DNA of 17,828 nucleotides. It comes from UBA940 sp964464465. Its GTDB lineage: Bacteria > Bacteroidota > Bacteroidia > Bacteroidales > Rikenellaceae. Under the pieces are notes generated by a model. It worked only from the letters and a program-made list of their open reading frames with translations, did not search any database and had not been told where the DNA came from. This document shows positions 14,954 to 17,828 of the stretch, piece by piece. Position numbers and translations under genes: made by a program. The DNA lies in assembly GCA_964464465.1 (NCBI GenBank), contig CAYXGF010000037.1, positions 1 to 17,828 on the forward strand. Direction: 5' to 3'. The number at the start of each line of letters is the position of its first letter. The first letter of the stretch is position 1.

Positions 14954-16132
14954 ATGAAGACTAACGTAGGCGTATTCTTCGGAGGCCGCAGCGTGGAACA
15001 CGAGATTTCGGTAATCTCGGCATTGCAGGCTATCGCAGCGATGGACAGACAGAAATATTCGGTCATTCCGGTTTACATATCCAAACAGGGGCGCTGGTAC
15101 ACCGGCGACGCTCTCTTGCAGACGGAGAACTACCGCGACATGGCCTCACTGTGCTCCCGCTGCACGGAGGTGTTCCTGAAACCCGAATACGGCAACAACA
15201 CTCTGTACAGAAGCCGCAAACCGCTTTTCGGCAGGCAGGAAATCTGCAACATAGACGTCATAATTCCCGTTCTGCACGGCACGTGCGGCGAGGACGGGAT
15301 ATTCGAGGGAATGGTCGAGATGACAGGCATCCCGTATGCCGCCTGCAACCCGCTGTCGTCCGCGAACGGCATGGACAAAATCACCATGAAGATGATTCTG
15401 CGCGAGTGCGGCGTGCCGGTGGTCGACTACTGCTGGTTCACCGACCGCCAGTGGTTCACGGACCGCGCCGGACACATCGAGGAGGCCGAAAACAAGCTCG
15501 GCTACCCGATGATTGTAAAACCCGCCAATCTGGGGTCGAGCGTGGGAATATCGCAGGCTCACGACCGCAAGCAGCTCACCGAGGCTGTGAACAACGCTTG
15601 CCAGTATTCCTCCCGAATCATCGTGGAGCACATGATTACCGACTTGAAGGAGATAAACTGCTCGGTGCTCGGCTCGGCGGACGACTTTCGTACCTCGGTG
15701 TGCGAGGAGCCGCTGCGAAGCGGAGAGATACTGAGCTATCAGGACAAATACATGAACGGAGGCAAAAGCTCCAAAGGCATGCAGAGCACCCGCAGGCGCA
15801 TTCCGGCGGAACTGCCGGCGGAGGTCACCGAACGCATCCGTTTTCTGGCCGGAGAGACATTCCGTGTACTCTCGTGCCTCGGAGTGGCGCGCGTGGACGT
15901 AATGATAGACAACGCCGACGGACAGATATACGTGAATGAAATCAACGCCATTCCCGGCTCGCTGTCATTCTATCTGTGGGAGGCGTCGGGTCTTGGATTC
16001 GCGGAGCTGATGGACTCGCTCGTGTCGCTGGCGCTGAAACGCAAACGCGAACAGGACGCGAAAATAAACAGCTACGACCAGAATATCTTCAACATGGGCG
16101 GCGGCACCAAAGGCGGCAAGTTCATGAAATAG
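14954..16132 (+). CDS. D-Ala-D-Ala ligase-like ATP-grasp enzyme
   Basis: ATP-grasp ligase of 392 residues related to Ddl, which joins two D-alanines. Conserved Ddl features are present: GGRSVEHE with Glu15, HGTCGEDG (108-115), LGSSVG (193-198), DKY (264-266) and the metal-binding D315 (VDVMID) with E329 and N331 (NEINAIPGS). Differences from classical Ddl: about 20-80 residues longer; the loop after DKY carries a GGKSSKGMQSTRRR insertion (269-282); Tyr340 sits where DdlB has Ser281, a contact to the second D-Ala; and the C-terminal tail is Gly-rich (MGGGTKGGKFMK, 381-392). So the first-substrate pocket looks conserved and the second altered. Last gene of the operon. Likely a dipeptide supplier for the Mur ligase upstream; the product might be D-Ala-D-Ala or another D-Ala-D-X. 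Possible but unshown. Confidence 0.88.
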   Translation: MKTNVGVFFGGRSVEHEISVISALQAIAAMDRQKYSVIPVYISKQGRWYTGDALLQTENYRDMASLCSRCTEVFLKPEYGNNTLYRSRKPLFGRQEICNIDVIIPVLHGTCGEDGIFEGMVEMTGIPYAACNPLSSANGMDKITMKMILRECGVPVVDYCWFTDRQWFTDRAGHIEEAENKLGYPMIVKPANLGSSVGISQAHDRKQLTEAVNNACQYSSRIIVEHMITDLKEINCSVLGSADDFRTSVCEEPLRSGEILSYQDKYMNGGKSSKGMQSTRRRIPAELPAEVTERIRFLAGETFRVLSCLGVARVDVMIDNADGQIYVNEINAIPGSLSFYLWEASGLGFAELMDSLVSLALKRKREQDAKINSYDQNIFNMGGGTKGGKFMK

Positions 16133-16140
16133 CGCAGAGA

Positions 16141-16210
16141 GCCTGCGGCGGCGGTCCGGACTCGCAGGCCGATACCGCCGCGCTGTCGCGTAATAAATAC
16201 GCCCCTTTTT
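16141..16210 (+). terminator. Hairpins and probable terminator after the Ddl-like gene
   Basis: A stem GCCTGCG (16141-16147) / CGCAGGC (16163-16169) overlaps a competing stem GCGGCGGT (16148-16155) / ACCGCCGC (16174-16181). Downstream a 5-bp stem GCGTA / TACGC (16188-16202) is followed by CC and six T to 16210. Termination is likely, but the short last stem makes the exact site unsure. Confidence 0.55.
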
Positions 16211-16220
16211 TAACCTAATT

Positions 16221-16403
16221 AAATATTTTTTGGAAATTATATATAACTTTATAGTATAGTCCATTTAACGGATTCATAATAAGGGCCGGAGACTGCGGAA
16301 AGCCTTGCGAATGAAATGAGCGGGCCTTCGCGGGGCGAGGCTCCGGCCCGCGCGCTCCTGCGGACCGCATAACTGTAAAATTGTATATAATTCCCTATTT
16401 TTA
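16221..16403 (-). repeat. Short palindromic-ended (MITE-like) element, copy B
   Basis: Opposite orientation to copy A (3671-3890). Terminal cores are ATATATAACTTTATAGT (16239-16255) and the inverse ACTGTAAAATTGTATAT (16372-16388). A 31-base stretch, 16366-16396, is the exact reverse complement of 3679-3709, and 16307-16344 matches the interior of A at 33 of 38 positions. Its right outer end lies about three bases before the ATG of the next gene at 16406. The copies differ in core-to-core length (150 against 186 bp), so one has lost or gained interior sequence. Confidence 0.75.
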
Positions 16404-16405
16404 CA

Positions 16406-17149
16406 ATGAAAAAGCTCAACATTCTCGCCCTCTGCCTGTTATTCGCAGGAGGGGGCATTTCGGGCGCTAAGGCGCAGGACATCATTACCATGAAAGACGC
16501 CGAGGAAATCCCGGCGAAGGTGACTGAAATCTCCGACAAGAACATCTTTTACCGCAAATGGGACAACATCGAAGGTCCCGTCTATTCGATTTCCAAAGCC
16601 GATGTTCTGTTCATCAGATACCAGAACGGAACAAAAGAAATCTTCCGGGAAAAAACATCCGACAGAGATTCCGCAGCCCAGATTACCGGCAGCTCGTCAG
16701 CCGCAAAATTTCAGGGCGACATCTGCGTGGGCACTATCTTCGATGCAATAGGCGCAGGTCCCACCTTGGACATTGCCCTGGGAGCGAGAGTAGGCCGCCA
16801 CTTCTTCATCGGCGCGCAGACCGGATTCCGCAGCATCATCGAGAAATTCGGATATACAATAGGCTATGACTACTATGAATCGACCATTTTCGGAGGCTAC
16901 ATTCCCCTCGAATTGAACATGAAAGGTTATATTCCCGTATCCGGAAACGTAAGGCCATACATCAACTGCTCTCTGGGAGGTTTTTTCGGAGTCGCTGACA
17001 TCGGCGGCATCAACGGATTTTCATGTCAGGCAGGAGCCGGCGTTGAAATAAACCGCATATCCGTAGGCATCGGCTATAACGGACTCGTATATCAGGGCAC
17101 AGGTTCCTCCGGCTATATCAAAATCGGATTCCGTTTCGGCAAAAATTAA
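16406..17149 (+). CDS. Outer-membrane beta-barrel protein
   Basis: A 247-residue exported protein: signal peptide 1-23 (cleavage AKA-Q), then a domain at about 25-85 with IITMKDAEEIPAKVTEI, IFYRKWDN, VYSISKADVLFIRYQNGTKE, a Bacteroidota segment of unknown role that often precedes a membrane barrel. From about 100 the sequence has alternating strands with aromatic ends and a terminal strand GYIKIGFRFGKN, the C-terminal aromatic-rich strand of small outer-membrane barrels (porin/OmpA-barrel type, probably eight strands). No partner gene adjoins; the gene is flanked by copy B and by convergent GAPDH. Function unknown. The start codon lies at the end of copy B, so expression may depend on it. Confidence 0.78.
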   Translation: MKKLNILALCLLFAGGGISGAKAQDIITMKDAEEIPAKVTEISDKNIFYRKWDNIEGPVYSISKADVLFIRYQNGTKEIFREKTSDRDSAAQITGSSSAAKFQGDICVGTIFDAIGAGPTLDIALGARVGRHFFIGAQTGFRSIIEKFGYTIGYDYYESTIFGGYIPLELNMKGYIPVSGNVRPYINCSLGGFFGVADIGGINGFSCQAGAGVEINRISVGIGYNGLVYQGTGSSGYIKIGFRFGKN

Positions 17150-17292
17150 AGAGCATTCAGCTCCTCGCCTTATATATGTAAGGTAAAGAATTCACGTCAG
17201 CGGACAAACGCACGGCTCTTCCGCCGCCCCGCTGACATAAAGAAAGGGTTGCCCTTGCGGGGCAACCCTTTTCAATATCGCTTGGCTTAAAA
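17150..17292. terminator. Convergent-gene intergenic region with a strong hairpin
   Basis: A perfect 12-bp stem, AAAGGGTTGCCC (17243-17254) and GGGCAACCCTTT (17260-17271), loop TTGCG. T-rich flanks occur on both strands (CTTTT on plus; TTTCTTT on minus), so it can end both the beta-barrel gene and gapA. A second, longer-range stem GTCAGCGG (17196-17203) / CCGCTGAC (17229-17236) lies before it. Confidence 0.8.
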
Positions 17293-17828
17293 CTATTTTG
17301 CGTTGTAAGCAGCCATCTTCTGGATGAGCATGAGCACTTTGTTAGAGTAACCCCACTCGTTGTCATACCACGAAACGACCTTCACGAAAGTATCGGTAAG
17401 AGCGATACCTGCGGCCTTGTCGAAAATCGAAGTGCGGGCGTCGCCGAGGAAGTCGGACGAAACCACTGCATCTTCGGTATAGCCGAGGATACCTTTGAGC
17501 TCGCCTTCCGAAGCCTCTTTCATGGCAGCGCAAATCTCGTCGTATTTTGCGGGTTTAGCCAGGTTTACGGTAAGGTCGACAACCGAAACGTCGAGGGTGG
17601 GGACACGCATCGACATACCGGTAAGTTTGCCGTTGAGTTCGGGGATAACCTTACCTACGGCCTTGGCAGCACCGGTCGACGAAGGGATGATATTGCCGCT
17701 TGCAGCACGGCCGCCGCGCCAGTCTTTCAACGAAGGACCGTCTACGGTCTTCTGGGTTGCGGTGGTAGAGTGAACGGTGGTCATGAGACCGTCGGTGATG
17801 CCGAACTTGTCGTTGAGCACCTTGGCGA
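17293..17828 (-). CDS. gapA: Glyceraldehyde-3-phosphate dehydrogenase, C-terminal part (runs off window)
   Basis: GAPDH catalyses the NAD-dependent oxidative phosphorylation of glyceraldehyde-3-phosphate in glycolysis. The visible 178 codons begin just after the active-site Cys (which lies outside the window) at AKVLNDKFGI. The catalytic histidine is in TTVHSTTATQKTVDGP, followed by LKDWRGGRAA, the SSTGAAKAVGKVIPEL segment, MRVPTLDVSVVDLTV, and the C-terminal SWYDNEWGYSNKVL. All are standard for GAPDH of Bacteroidales. It stops at 17293 before a strong hairpin. No oddities; the 5' part and promoter are outside the window. Confidence 0.95.
   Translation of the reverse strand, partial: AKVLNDKFGITDGLMTTVHSTTATQKTVDGPSLKDWRGGRAASGNIIPSSTGAAKAVGKVIPELNGKLTGMSMRVPTLDVSVVDLTVNLAKPAKYDEICAAMKEASEGELKGILGYTEDAVVSSDFLGDARTSIFDKAAGIALTDTFVKVVSWYDNEWGYSNKVLMLIQKMAAYNAK

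Noticed and set aside
13744..15066. A 440-codon minus-strand frame across the Mur ligase and Ddl-like genes
   Set aside because: Antisense to two recognisable enzymes and without its own motifs.

Overview
The window looks like chromosomal DNA of a Bacteroidota species, order Bacteroidales. Moderately high GC, the lipoprotein content and HflX/LspA/RlmN of Bacteroidales type fit an Alistipes-like (Rikenellaceae) organism, but the genus is inference. The main support is the promoter type: -7 boxes of the TAnnTTTG form (TATATTTG, TATCTTTG), sometimes with TTTG 19-21 bases upstream, and start codons without a purine-rich Shine-Dalgarno. No tRNA, rRNA, CRISPR array, transposase or phage gene was found.

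Layout. 1-1318 (minus): the N-terminal part of the ribosome-associated GTPase HflX (cut by the window edge) lies behind a TonB-family protein, separated by an intrinsic terminator. 1374-1441: back-to-back promoters for tonB and rlmN. 1505-2533 (plus): RlmN. 2534-2965: non-coding, holding a 76-bp tandem repeat whose units each carry promoter-like boxes. 2966-3574: lspA, then a strong terminator. 3671-3890: a short palindromic-ended element (copy A). 4175-5069: two tandem, paralogous BACON-like lipoproteins. 5207-5614 (minus): OsmC-like protein. 5736-12301 (minus): a five-gene efflux operon reading tetR - tolC-type - acrA-type - acrB-type - small PII-like protein, with a consensus promoter overlapped by a 9-bp inverted repeat. 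12587-16132 (plus): a three-gene operon of alpha/beta hydrolase, membrane-anchored Mur ligase and D-Ala-D-Ala-ligase-like ATP-grasp enzyme. 16221-16403: copy B of the short element, inverted relative to A. 16406-17149: an outer-membrane beta-barrel protein. 17293-17828 (minus): the C-terminal part of GAPDH, cut by the window edge.

How the genes work together. The efflux operon is a complete tripartite pump with its own repressor and, unusually, a small PII-like protein five bases after the pump gene. The hydrolase/Mur-ligase/ATP-grasp operon is the most unusual part: the Mur ligase has a predicted membrane region where the UDP-binding N-terminal domain of MurF would be, and its ATP-grasp partner departs from canonical Ddl in the second-substrate region. 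I infer a second D-amino-acid dipeptide-forming and attaching system acting at the membrane, distinct from housekeeping Ddl/MurF; this is not demonstrated. The two inverted copies of the short element and the promoter-bearing tandem repeat are the main non-coding observations.
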